From Arthrobacter sp. zg-Y844 (GTDB lineage Bacteria; Actinomycetota; Actinomycetes; Actinomycetales; Micrococcaceae), in assembly GCF_024385465.1 (NCBI RefSeq), contig NZ_JANFLS010000003.1, positions 62,001-126,000 on the forward strand: 64,000 nt of DNA. Reading direction: 5' to 3'. Positions 7,046-16,380 of the stretch are shown here, piece by piece. The notes beneath the pieces are model-generated. The model ran no database searches and was not told the DNA's origin. It worked only from the letters and a program-made list of their open reading frames with translations. Positions within the stretch are counted from its first letter, which is position 1. Each line of letters begins with the position of its first letter. The position numbers were made by a program, and so were the translations under genes.

Positions 7046-8692
7046 CTACACCGGCTTTTCGATGTCCGTGGCGTCCAGGATGGAATAGGCATAGCCCTGC
7101 TCCGCGAGGAACCGCTGCCGCTTGGCCGCGAAGTCCTGGTCCAGGGTGTCACGGGCAACAACGGTGTAGAAGTGGGCTGCCTTGCCGTCCGCCTTGGGTC
7201 GCAGCAGCCGGCCCAGCCGCTGGGCCTCTTCCTGCCGGGAGCCGAAGGAACCGGAGACCTGGATGGCCACGGAGGCCTCGGGCAGGTCGATGGAGAAATT
7301 GGCAACCTTGGACACCACGAGGGTGCTCAGTGCACCTTCCCGGAATTCGTTGAAGAGCCGCTGGCGTTCCTTCACCGGGGTGTCACCCTTGATCACCGGT
7401 GCGTCAAGGCGCTCGGAAAGTTCGTCCAGCTGGTCCAGGTACTGTCCGATCACCAGGGTCTGCTCGCCGGCATGGCGCTTCACTAGCTGTTCGACGACGC
7501 CGGTCTTGGTTTCCGACGTCGAGCACAGCCGGTACTTGTCCCCGTCTTCAGCCATGGCATAGGCCACCCGCTCGTCCCGCGGCAGGTCCACCCGGACCTC
7601 GACGCACTCGGCGGGCGCAATGTAGCCCTGCGCCTCGATGTCCTTCCACGGGGCGTCGTAGCGCTTGGGGCCGATCAGGGAGAAGACCTCGCCCTCGCGG
7701 CGGTCCTCGCGGACCAGGGTGGCGGTCAGGCCCAGCCGGCGCCGGGCCTGCAGGTCCGCGGTCATCCGGAAAATGGGTGCGGGCAGCAGATGCACCTCGT
7801 CGTAGATGATCAGGCCCCAGTCGTTGGCGTCCAGCAGTTCCAGATGCGGATACAGCCCGCCCCGCTTGAGCGTCAGGACCTGGTAGGTGGCGATGGTGAC
7901 CGGACGGACTTCCTTCACCGCGCCGGAGTATTCGCCGATTTCGTCCTCGGTCAGCGACGTGCGCTTCAGCAGCTCATCCTTCCACTGCCGGGCGGAGACG
8001 GTGTTGGTCACCAGGATGAGGGTGGTGGTGGAGCTGGTGGCCATGGCCGCCGCCCCGACCAGGGTTTTGCCCGCACCGCAGGGCAGGACCACCACGCCGG
8101 AACCGCCGGCCCAGAAGTTCTCGGTGGCGAGCTTCTGGTAGGGGCGCAGCGCCCAGCCGTCCTCATTGAGCAGGATCGGATGCGGCGTGCCGTCCACGTA
8201 ACCGGCCAGGTCTTCGGCGGGCCAGCCCAGTTTCAGCAGCAGCTGCTTGAGCTGGCCGCGCATGGCGGACTGCACCACGACGGTTTCGCCGTCGATCCGG
8301 GGGCCGAGCAGCGGCTGGATCTTCTTGGCATGCATTACTTCTTCGAGCACCGGATAGTCGTTGGTGCGAAGCACCAGCCCGTGCTGGGGATCCTTCTCCA
8401 GCCGCAGCCGCCCGTACCGGGACATGGTTTCTTCAATGTCGATCAGCAGCGAGTGCGGCACGGGGAAGCGGGAGTACATAAGCAGCGTGTTCAGGACCTG
8501 TTCGGCGTCGAGCCCCGCGGCCCGCGCATTCCACAGTCCCAGCGGCGTCAGCCGGTAACTGTGGATGTGCTCGGGGGCACGCTCGAGTTCGGCGAAAGCC
8601 GCGATGGCGTGCCGGGCCTCGGTTGCCTGTTCATGATCGACCTCCAGAAGAATCGTCTTATCGCTCTGGACAATCAACGGTCCGTCAACCAT
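7046..8692 (-). CDS. XPB/Rad25-like superfamily 2 DNA helicase
   Basis: This is a 548-residue ATP-dependent 3'-5' DNA helicase of the archaeal/bacterial XPB type. Visible motifs are an N-terminal damage-recognition-like region (about 1-180), Walker A GAGKT (206-210), a DEVH Walker B (298-301), motif III in GLTAT (321-325) followed by the XPB-specific RED triad (R328-E-D330), and motif VI in QRLGRLLRP near residue 500. The family unwinds DNA in repair-related work; the exact pathway in actinobacteria is unsettled. The ATG at 8692 overlaps the stop of the upstream 813-residue gene by eight bases, so the two proteins are made together and probably act together. Confidence 0.95.
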   Translation of the reverse strand: MVDGPLIVQSDKTILLEVDHEQATEARHAIAAFAELERAPEHIHSYRLTPLGLWNARAAGLDAEQVLNTLLMYSRFPVPHSLLIDIEETMSRYGRLRLEKDPQHGLVLRTNDYPVLEEVMHAKKIQPLLGPRIDGETVVVQSAMRGQLKQLLLKLGWPAEDLAGYVDGTPHPILLNEDGWALRPYQKLATENFWAGGSGVVVLPCGAGKTLVGAAAMATSSTTTLILVTNTVSARQWKDELLKRTSLTEDEIGEYSGAVKEVRPVTIATYQVLTLKRGGLYPHLELLDANDWGLIIYDEVHLLPAPIFRMTADLQARRRLGLTATLVREDRREGEVFSLIGPKRYDAPWKDIEAQGYIAPAECVEVRVDLPRDERVAYAMAEDGDKYRLCSTSETKTGVVEQLVKRHAGEQTLVIGQYLDQLDELSERLDAPVIKGDTPVKERQRLFNEFREGALSTLVVSKVANFSIDLPEASVAIQVSGSFGSRQEEAQRLGRLLRPKADGKAAHFYTVVARDTLDQDFAAKRQRFLAEQGYAYSILDATDIEKPV

Positions 8693-11117
8693 GTGCCGGG
8701 CTACCCTCCACTATTTCCACGTCCATAATCCGGTGTACTGACACTGTTCGTTCGACGTCGCTGCGCGGGTCATAGACCCGGACCCTGCCGTCGCTCACTG
8801 ACAGGGGAACGAAAATCTCCTGCCGCTGATTCCCCTGGGCATCCACCACGCCCATCCGCACCGAACTCTTGGTCCGGATGGCCTTGCGCAGGGTTTCCAG
8901 GCTGACCAGGGACTGGCTCTCGCCCGCGTGCGGGACGGGTCCTCCGCCGCGCAGTGCGGCCAGCTGCCGGTCCAGGTCCTCATCCGTAAGTTCCCACGGA
9001 TTCAGCCGGGCCCGGGAGGAGGACGGCGCCGGCACAGGGATCATCCGATGGGAGCCGACCGGCTTGCGTGCCGGGCCTTCCAGCGCCGGGGGATAGCCGA
9101 GTTCCCGAAGGGAAAAGGTGAGTTCCTTGGCTGGCACATTGGCTGCGACCACCGTCGGGGCCAGCCGCACCAGGCCCAGTGAAGCGGTCCGCGGGTCCGC
9201 CAGCAGGGCGTTCAACCCGGCCTCGTCATCACTGCGCAGATAAGATCCCGCCGCACCCACCCGCAGCCGGCCGTACCGGGCTGCCGTGTCCTCCACCAAG
9301 TAGCGCAGCGGCTGGGGGACATCCGTTGCGGAATGCTGGTGCAGGAAGGCGAGGATGCCGTCGGCGTCGAGCCCTTCATCGAGTGCCCGCCGGATGGACT
9401 CGGCCGAGAACCGGTAGATCGTTGCCGGGCCCTGGCCTTCCGCCGTGGAAATCAGGGCCAGCTCCCGGGCGACGCCGGGCTCCAGGTACCCGGGCGCCAC
9501 CGCCGTGAGGTCAGCCTGCAGCAGGAAGGAGTTCAATGGCGCAGGCAGGGCGTCACGCAGTACGGAGGTGGCACGGGCATAGTCGCTGCCGGCAACGGCC
9601 GACCCCAGCACGGTCAACGCCCCTGAACCGAGCAGCCCCAGCTGGGCTGCCTCCTTCAGGATGCCCGGAACCAGCCGGGCAAAACGCCGCTGCAGCCGCG
9701 GCTGGTGCCAGGTCAGGGCACTGATGAGGTCCTCGGTGTCGAAGGCACCGACAGTCTCGTTTTCGCCCGCACCCTCGACATCGGATAGCAGGGCAAGCAT
9801 TTCCAGTGCCCGACGGCGGACGACGGGGGCGTCCGGGCGGGAAACTTCTGCGGCCAGCGCGTTCACTGCTCCGCCTGCCGGCAGGGGTGCGCCCACCAGG
9901 GACGGTGCGCGGTCCGCATCCAGCCAGGCTTCCACCAATCGACGCCACTGATCCTCACGGTTCTGGGTAAGCCAGGTTCCCTCGGTGGTGCCCCAGCGTG
10001 AGGTTGCAGCATCCAGGGTGATCAGCCCGGCCAGGGCCGCCAGCTCCAGCAGCCAGGACGTAGCGGCACCGTCGAGCCGCAGCGATTCCGAGAGACGGCG
10101 CACTTCGCGCACGCCAACGCCTCCGGAGCGGAGCGTCCCGATCGGGTTCTCGGCCGCAAGCGCCAGCAGTTCCGTAACCAGCCGCAGGGTTTCCGCCACC
10201 GCTCCAAACGCGGCGTTGTCCCGCAGGTTGCGGGCGACGTTGCGGGGAACCGGCCGGGGCGCTTCCAACTGGAAGTCCGCGACGATTACATGGCCCCGGG
10301 AGGCCTGGCCCACCGGCCGCGGAAGTTCCACGTGAAGCGCGTCCAAGGGGACCAGGAGGCCACGGGCCACGAGCCACTCCACCGGGGTGGGGGAGGGGTT
10401 GTCCAGGACGGCCCGTCCCATGGCGGCTTTCTTGGGGATGGTGCCCACCGGTGAATACTTGAACCGGCGAAGCAGGTCTGCTGTCTGCGGCGGAGCGCCC
10501 TCCATGAGCGTCGCCCAGCCCGCAGGATCAGAGACCAGATGATGCAGGGAATGGGCGGCGGTGGCGGGGGTGTCTGCCTTCTCTATGGGCAGTCCGCTGC
10601 TGCGCAGCCCCTCGACGATGCCGACCAGGCGTTGCCCGAACTCCGGATGCTGGGCCGCCAAGGTGGAATACGGCCTTCCCAGCCCGGCTGGGTAGGCGCC
10701 CAGCGCCTCGCCGAGGACCGAGACGGGTAGATAGAACCGGCGGGAGGCATCAGCCTTCGGTGCTCCGGGGTGCGGCTTGGCCCGCCGCAGCAGGGCCAGG
10801 GAATGCAGGTGGCCCAGGATCGCATCGAGGGATTTGATGGTTGAGCCCGAGATTGTTGTTTTCAACCATGAAGCGGTGGTGCTGAGCTGGGAATCTTCGT
10901 TGGTGGTCAGGTCCACCGCTTCCAGGACCTGCAGCTGCGGTGCCGTCAGTTTTTCGAGGATCCGCTGGACGCTGACGCGTGTCGAAGCACGCGCTGCGAG
11001 AGCCTGGAAGTCCGGCACGGCGGGGAGCGCCAGGTCGGGCCGGGCCGCGAGCAATTCACGCAGTTGGTCATCACTGCGTGCTGCTAAATCTTCGGCCAAG
11101 GCTCGAATCGCGGACAT
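8685..11117 (-). CDS. Helicase-associated domain protein (partner of XPB helicase)
   Basis: This is a protein of about 810 residues, the usual actinobacterial companion of XPB and roughly the expected length. It starts with a helical N-terminal region (DLAARSDDQLRELLAARPDLA). The C-terminal third carries the helicase-C-like domain (Helicase_C_3 type) ending in RVYDPRSDVERTVSVHRIMDVEIVE. No Walker A or DEAD-type box is visible, so it is not itself an active helicase. I favour ATG at 11117; a GTG at 11126 would add three residues, and neither has a strong ribosome site. Its stop lies inside the XPB start. Inferred role: adaptor or regulator of the helicase in DNA repair. Confidence 0.85.
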   Translation of the reverse strand: MSAIRALAEDLAARSDDQLRELLAARPDLALPAVPDFQALAARASTRVSVQRILEKLTAPQLQVLEAVDLTTNEDSQLSTTASWLKTTISGSTIKSLDAILGHLHSLALLRRAKPHPGAPKADASRRFYLPVSVLGEALGAYPAGLGRPYSTLAAQHPEFGQRLVGIVEGLRSSGLPIEKADTPATAAHSLHHLVSDPAGWATLMEGAPPQTADLLRRFKYSPVGTIPKKAAMGRAVLDNPSPTPVEWLVARGLLVPLDALHVELPRPVGQASRGHVIVADFQLEAPRPVPRNVARNLRDNAAFGAVAETLRLVTELLALAAENPIGTLRSGGVGVREVRRLSESLRLDGAATSWLLELAALAGLITLDAATSRWGTTEGTWLTQNREDQWRRLVEAWLDADRAPSLVGAPLPAGGAVNALAAEVSRPDAPVVRRRALEMLALLSDVEGAGENETVGAFDTEDLISALTWHQPRLQRRFARLVPGILKEAAQLGLLGSGALTVLGSAVAGSDYARATSVLRDALPAPLNSFLLQADLTAVAPGYLEPGVARELALISTAEGQGPATIYRFSAESIRRALDEGLDADGILAFLHQHSATDVPQPLRYLVEDTAARYGRLRVGAAGSYLRSDDEAGLNALLADPRTASLGLVRLAPTVVAANVPAKELTFSLRELGYPPALEGPARKPVGSHRMIPVPAPSSSRARLNPWELTDEDLDRQLAALRGGGPVPHAGESQSLVSLETLRKAIRTKSSVRMGVVDAQGNQRQEIFVPLSVSDGRVRVYDPRSDVERTVSVHRIMDVEIVEGSPAHG

Positions 11118-11156
11118 CAAAACCACGTTACCTGAGTGGGGAGAAAAACGGACCGA

Positions 11157-11468
11157 TCAGCCCCGGCGCCGCCGCCTGATTCCGTCGATCACCAGGCCCG
11201 CCATAAGCAGGAACGCGAGGGGGAGTGCGTAGAGGGATGCGGCAATGAGCCAAGGCGCCACTGCCTGGCTCCCGAGGTAGAGGATCAGCACCGCAGCGAG
11301 CGTACCCAGTCCGAACAGTGCCAGCGCGGCCGCAAGGACGGCAGTAAACCGGCGGAGCGGCGACTTGCGGGGAGGAACTCGGGGATCCGGTGATGTGTGG
11401 GGTGCCGGAAACTGCTTCTCTGCGCGTGCCGCGGGGACCCGGACCTTCTCCGGTGGGGTGTTGCTCAT
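11157..11468 (-). CDS. Small two-helix membrane protein
   Basis: This is a 103-residue protein with a proline-rich, basic cytoplasmic N-terminus of about 45 residues. Two hydrophobic helices follow (FTAVLAAALALFGLGTLAAVLIL, about residues 40-62, and PWLIAASLYALPLAFLLMAGLVI, about 71-93), and the protein ends in an arginine cluster IRRRRRG. The start is ATG at 11468; no clear ribosome site precedes it, and a start 12 codons earlier is less likely. It runs in the same direction as the 813-residue helicase partner, 30 bases ahead of it. I do not recognise the family. Confidence 0.7.
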   Translation of the reverse strand: MSNTPPEKVRVPAARAEKQFPAPHTSPDPRVPPRKSPLRRFTAVLAAALALFGLGTLAAVLILYLGSQAVAPWLIAASLYALPLAFLLMAGLVIDGIRRRRRG

Positions 11469-11633
11469 GGTAATTAACGCTAACAGCGGAAAACTGCGGG
11501 ACAAAGGGGAGGCCTTGGTGCCCCATTCCCGTGTCGGGATATTCTAAAGGGAACAGACTTCCCCGTAGTATCACCAAAGGTACTCCGGCGCCGCTTCGGG
11601 CTTGGCGGGCCAACGCGGGTCACGACCATTCCT

Positions 11634-11652
11634 GCAGCAGGTGTCCTGCTGC
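11634..11652 (+). other. Hairpin in the leader of the cold-shock gene
   Basis: Arms gcagcagg (11634-11641) and cctgctgc (11645-11652) form a perfect 8-bp stem with a 3-base loop. It ends about 16 bases before the GAGG ribosome site of the cold-shock gene starting at 11680. It could affect translation of that gene; nothing proves it. Confidence 0.35.
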
Positions 11653-11679
11653 GATTAAACTAAGAACGAGGTAACCGAA

Positions 11680-12063
11680 GTGCCCATCGGCAAGGTCAAA
11701 TGGTTCGACACTGGTAAGGGTTTTGGGTTTCTGGCCACGGACGATGGGCAGGAAGTTTTCCTGCACGCTTCGGCCCTGCCTGCGGGAGTCAGCGAGGTCA
11801 AGCCCGGCACCCGCATGGAATTCGGTGTTGCGGACGGCCGCCGCGGACCGCAGGCCCTTTCCGCCCGCATTCTCGAGGCCCCGCCGTCGGTAGCCAGGGC
11901 AACCCGCAAGGATGCCGAAGACATGGCCGTGATCACCGAGGACCTGATCAAGCTGCTGGACGGTATTTCCAACGGACTGCGGCGCGGCCGCTACCCGGAT
12001 AAGAAGCACGCATCCAAGGTAGCTGCCGTCCTGCGGGCCGTTGCCGATGATCTGGATATATAA
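11680..12063 (+). CDS. Cold-shock domain protein with C-terminal extension
   Basis: This is a 127-residue single-strand nucleic-acid-binding protein. Residues 1-65 form a cold-shock (OB-fold) domain with RNP1 (KGFGFL) and RNP2 (VFLHAS). The C-terminal half is a helical extension of about 60 residues, common in the larger actinobacterial Csp proteins. It acts as an RNA chaperone in the cytoplasm. The start is GTG at 11680 with GAGG seven bases upstream. It is followed after 15 bases by a DUF3027 gene and then an MFS permease, an order often kept in actinobacteria. Confidence 0.93.
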   Translation: MPIGKVKWFDTGKGFGFLATDDGQEVFLHASALPAGVSEVKPGTRMEFGVADGRRGPQALSARILEAPPSVARATRKDAEDMAVITEDLIKLLDGISNGLRRGRYPDKKHASKVAAVLRAVADDLDI

Positions 12064-12078
12064 GGTAAGTGCACTGAA

Positions 12079-12666
12079 GTGACTATGCGACCGGAAATTC
12101 CCTCTCCCGACCCGTCCCCTGAACCCGGCACCGACGCCGCTGCTGCTCCCGCGGTTCGCAAGCGCGCCCCGCGGCGGCCGGGAAAGCCCGACGCCGTGCT
12201 CGCGGCCGCCGTGGCCGAAGCCCGCGCCGGACTGCTGGAAGTGGTGTCTGAAGGCGAAGTAGGCAACTACCTGGGTGCAGCCGCCGACGCCGAACGGGTG
12301 GTGACCCACCGGTTCTCTTCCCTGCGTCCCGGCTACCGCGGGTGGTACTGGTACTCCACGGTTGCCCGTATGCCCCGGAGCAAGAAAGTAACGGTGTCCG
12401 AAGTGGGCCTGCTTCCCTCGGACGACGCGCTGCTGGCTCCCGAGTGGGTGCCCTGGTCCGACCGGCTGCGTCCGGAAGACATTGCTGCCGAACAGGAACA
12501 GCAGGCCCAGGAACAGCGCGCGCAGGAACAGGCTGATCAGGAACAGGCTGACCAGGAACAGGCCGAACTTGCCGGCCCGGACGACGACGGGCAGCAGGAC
12601 GAGGCTGATCAGGAACGAGCCGGCGAACAGCACGCCGAAGCGACAGGTGCTCAGGAGGACGAATAA
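12079..12666 (+). CDS. DUF3027-family protein with Gln/Glu-rich tail
   Basis: This is a 195-residue protein. The core (about 40-135) matches DUF3027: a helix-rich start (VLAAAVAEARAGLLEV), then the strongly conserved GYRGWYWYSTVARMPRSK segment and LLPSDDALLAPEWVPWSDRL. From about 135 to the end it is a low-complexity tail of repeated QEQA/DQEQ units. Many family members are longer and continue with more folded sequence after the core, so this copy looks short with a replaced tail. The start is GTG at 12079. Function unknown; the cold-shock gene lies just upstream and the MFS gene 54 bases downstream. Confidence 0.85.
   Translation: MTMRPEIPSPDPSPEPGTDAAAAPAVRKRAPRRPGKPDAVLAAAVAEARAGLLEVVSEGEVGNYLGAAADAERVVTHRFSSLRPGYRGWYWYSTVARMPRSKKVTVSEVGLLPSDDALLAPEWVPWSDRLRPEDIAAEQEQQAQEQRAQEQADQEQADQEQAELAGPDDDGQQDEADQERAGEQHAEATGAQEDE
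12488..12620 (+). repeat. Short imperfect coding repeat (Gln/Glu-rich)
   Basis: Tandem imperfect copies of a 15-base unit of the form CAGGAACAGGCTGAT encode the QEQAD repeat in the tail of the DUF3027 protein. Expansion by slippage is plausible. Confidence 0.65.
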
Positions 12667-12720
12667 TCCCGTGACGGTTGCGGCAACAGGGTTCACTATC
12701 CCCAAGGGGGCGCTGGACTG

Positions 12721-14001
12721 ATGTTCCGTTCCCTTCGCATTTTCAACTACCGCATCTGGTTTATCGGTGCCCTGGTGTCGAACATCGGCACCTGGATGCA
12801 GCGTACGGCGCAGGACTGGCTTGTCTATGACATCCTGACCGACCAGGACGCGGCGGCCATGGGAATCGTTATGGCGCTGCAGCTGGGGCCGCAGCTGCTC
12901 CTGGCCCCGTGGTCAGGCCTGATCGCCGACACGTACAACCGGCGTAAGGTCCTCCTGCTCACGCAGGTCAGCATGGGCGGCCTGGGTCTGGCGCTGGGGC
13001 TCCTGGTGCTCTCCGGACATGCCGAGCTGTGGCACGTCTACGCGTTCGCGCTGGCGCTGGGCGTAGTGTCCGCCGTCGACGGGCCGGCACGCCAGGCCTT
13101 TGTCTCGGAGGTGGTTTCCGAGCGGGACCTGCCCAACGCCGTCGCCCTTAACAGTGCCTCCTTTAACGGGGCACGGATGATTGGCCCCGCCGTCGCCGGT
13201 CTCCTGACCGTGGCCGTGGGTCCGGGCCTGGTCTTCGTCCTCAACGCCGTGACGTTCGGTGCAATGGTGATTGCGCTGCTGAAAATGCGTGCCGGCGAGC
13301 TGCGCGTGTTGCCCAAGGCACCGCCGGGGAAGGGGCGCATCCGGGCCGGACTTGCGTACGTGCGGCACCGGCCGGACCTGATCATGGTGATGCTCGCGAT
13401 CTTCATCGTGGGGACCTTCGGCATGAATTTCGCTATCTATATAGCAGCCATGGCACGTACCGAGTTCGGCCGGGACGCCGGTATTTTCGGCGTCCTGAAT
13501 TCGGTGATGGCCATCGGATCCGTCGCCGGCGCCCTGCTGTCCGCGCGGCGGGACCGGCCCCGCCTGCGCTTTGTCTTCGGTGCGGCCGGAGCCTTTGGCC
13601 TGGCCTGCATCCTGTCCGCCATGGCACCCAGCCTGATCCTGTTCGCTGTCTCGCTGATCCCCGTGGGCCTGTTTGCCCTGACCCTGATGACCAGCGCCAA
13701 CGCGTATGTCCAGACCACCACGGCCCAGATCATGCGCGGGCGGGTCATGGCCTTGTACTTCGCCATCTTTATGGGCGGCACGCCGTTGGGTGCCCCCGTG
13801 GTGGGTTGGGTCTCGAACTCCTTCGGTCCCCGCTGGAGCCTGGGCGTTGCCGCAGCTTCCGGTCTGCTGGCCGCCGCGATCGGATTCGTCTGGGCCTGGC
13901 GCACCTACGGCATGCGGTTCCACTATGACCGGAGCCTGCCGCGCCGGCTGAGCATGACCACGGACACTCCGGAAAAGCAGCAGGACCCGGACAACGCCTA
14001 G
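12721..14001 (+). CDS. MFS transporter (drug/siderophore-exporter-like)
   Basis: This is a 426-residue permease of the major facilitator superfamily with about 12 membrane helices. It opens with FRSLRIFNYRIWFIGALVSNIGTWMQRTAQDWLVYD, the pattern of EntS-like exporters. The helix 2-3 loop motif is G-x-x-A-D-x-x-x-R-R (GLIADTYNRRKVL), and a motif-C-like stretch ARMIGPAVAGLL sits in helix 5. The substrate cannot be read from sequence. The ATG at 12721 has AAGGGGG about 12 bases ahead. It is the last gene of the csp–DUF3027–MFS run and ends in a terminator shared with the convergent serC. Confidence 0.88.
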   Translation: MFRSLRIFNYRIWFIGALVSNIGTWMQRTAQDWLVYDILTDQDAAAMGIVMALQLGPQLLLAPWSGLIADTYNRRKVLLLTQVSMGGLGLALGLLVLSGHAELWHVYAFALALGVVSAVDGPARQAFVSEVVSERDLPNAVALNSASFNGARMIGPAVAGLLTVAVGPGLVFVLNAVTFGAMVIALLKMRAGELRVLPKAPPGKGRIRAGLAYVRHRPDLIMVMLAIFIVGTFGMNFAIYIAAMARTEFGRDAGIFGVLNSVMAIGSVAGALLSARRDRPRLRFVFGAAGAFGLACILSAMAPSLILFAVSLIPVGLFALTLMTSANAYVQTTTAQIMRGRVMALYFAIFMGGTPLGAPVVGWVSNSFGPRWSLGVAAASGLLAAAIGFVWAWRTYGMRFHYDRSLPRRLSMTTDTPEKQQDPDNA

Positions 14002-14014
14002 CGTCCGGGTCCTG
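13981..14014. terminator. Inverted repeat between convergent MFS and serC genes
   Basis: A perfect 12-bp inverted repeat (caggacccggac at 13981-13992, gtccgggtcctg at 14003-14014) spans the MFS stop codon. It has a 10-base loop and lacks a T-run, so it may stop transcription from either side only weakly. Confidence 0.6.
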
Positions 14015-14046
14015 CCACGGCCCCTGTTGCGGGGCGGCCTTGCGGG

Positions 14047-15294
<1,248 letters not shown>

Positions 15295-15391
15295 TTATCG
15301 GGCGGTCCGGCGGATAGGCTAACGTGTTGGCGTACACCCCCGGGGCAGCGGTGCGCTGCCTTTCTTCCTCCCTTGCTAGGAGCGGCCCGTC

Positions 15392-16090
15392 ATGACGGAT
15401 CTCATTGACACCACTGAGATGTATCTCAGGACCATCCTGGAACTGGAAGAAGAGAACATCGTTGCCCTCCGTGCACGCATTGCCGAACGGCTGCGCCACT
15501 CCGGGCCCACGGTTTCCCAGACCATCGGGCGAATGGAACGTGACGGGCTCGTGGTGGTTGCCGGGACGCGTCGGCTGGAACTGACGGAACTGGGCCGGCG
15601 CCGGGCCACCGAGGTCATGCGCAAGCACCGCCTGGCCGAACGGCTCCTTGCGGACGTCATCGGACTTGACTGGGCCTACGTCCATGACGAAGCCTGCCGC
15701 TGGGAACATGTGATGAGCGAGCGTGTGGAACGGCGCCTGTATGAGCTGCTGGGCCGCCCCACGGAATCGCCCTACGGCAATCCCATTCCCGGCCTCGAGG
15801 GGATCGGCGGGGTGGCGGCGGAAGTGTTCATCGCCGGCGTCGTCGACCTGGTGTCCACCGTCGCGACGGCCGAGCCGGGGACCAAGCTTCGGCTGGTCCG
15901 GCTGGCGGAACCCATCCAGGTGGAACCAGAACTGCTGACCCAGCTGGACGAAGCGGGATTGCGGCCCGGAGCGCAGATAACGGCAGAAGTTGTCGGCGGT
16001 TATATCTCCGTTCGTGTTCCCGGCATCGAGGGTGCCTTGGAACTGCCTACGGAAGTGGCCTCCCACGTCTTTGTTTCTCCCGTTGGGTAA
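15392..16090 (+). CDS. Metal-dependent transcriptional regulator, DtxR/IdeR family
   Basis: This is a 232-residue iron-sensing repressor. An N-terminal winged helix (about 1-65) has the recognition segment SGPTVSQTIGRMERDGL. The dimerisation and metal-binding domain has the primary-site residues M10, C102, E105 and H106 and the ancillary H79 and H98, at the same numbers as in corynebacterial DtxR. A C-terminal SH3-like domain follows from about 150. With Fe2+ the family represses siderophore and iron-uptake genes and can activate storage. Start ATG at 15392 with AGGAG upstream. It is encoded alone, just ahead of a riboswitch-controlled cell-wall hydrolase that it need not control. Confidence 0.95.
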   Translation: MTDLIDTTEMYLRTILELEEENIVALRARIAERLRHSGPTVSQTIGRMERDGLVVVAGTRRLELTELGRRRATEVMRKHRLAERLLADVIGLDWAYVHDEACRWEHVMSERVERRLYELLGRPTESPYGNPIPGLEGIGGVAAEVFIAGVVDLVSTVATAEPGTKLRLVRLAEPIQVEPELLTQLDEAGLRPGAQITAEVVGGYISVRVPGIEGALELPTEVASHVFVSPVG

Positions 16091-16097
16091 CGGAATG

Positions 16098-16125
16098 GTC
16101 ACTTTTGTGACATTTACCCTATAGT
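16098..16125 (+). promoter_or_regulatory. Probable promoter region of the M23 peptidase transcript
   Basis: A TATAGT -10-like hexamer lies at 16120-16125. Just upstream is a small inverted repeat GTCAC-TTTT-GTGAC (16098-16111) in the -35 zone, which could be a regulator site. The riboswitch begins about 35 bases downstream. Confidence 0.45.
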
Positions 16126-16157
16126 GAGTTCCGACGCTGAAACACCATCGTTATCCG

Positions 16158-16375
16158 GTCCGTCCGCCGAGCCCTGCCAGCGGACCGGAGCACTAAACTC
16201 GTCCAGGCAGGGGCGGAGGACCCACTTTCCGGCAGCATTGCTGCCTTGGGGTGAAGCCTTTCGGAAGCCGGCGGCATTTCCTGCATAGTTGCAGGTGAGG
16301 CCCGCCTTTTCCGGAAAGGCCGAGTTTCTCTACTCGAATCCGACAGCTAACTTCGCAGGCGATCCATGAGAGGGA
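16158..16375 (+). ncRNA. Cyclic di-AMP riboswitch (ydaO/yuaA type), copy 1
   Basis: The leader holds the conserved elements of the ydaO motif in order: a CCCTGCC...GGCAGGG helix (about 16171-16212), GGCGGAGGACCCA, the TTGGGGTGAAGCC block, a variable hairpin, and the 3' signature GAATCCGACAGCTAAC...GCAGGC (16336-16360). The family binds c-di-AMP and usually turns off expression of cell-wall hydrolase and ion-transport genes. The aptamer ends just before the ribosome site of the M23 peptidase. Boundaries are approximate, set by eye. Confidence 0.9.
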
Positions 16376-16380
16376 AAAAC

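Noticed and set aside
16098-16111. GTCAC-TTTT-GTGAC as a Crp/GlxR site
   Set aside because: The half-sites face the wrong way for the TGTGA-N6-TCACA consensus and the spacing is four bases. Kept only as a possible element of the promoter.
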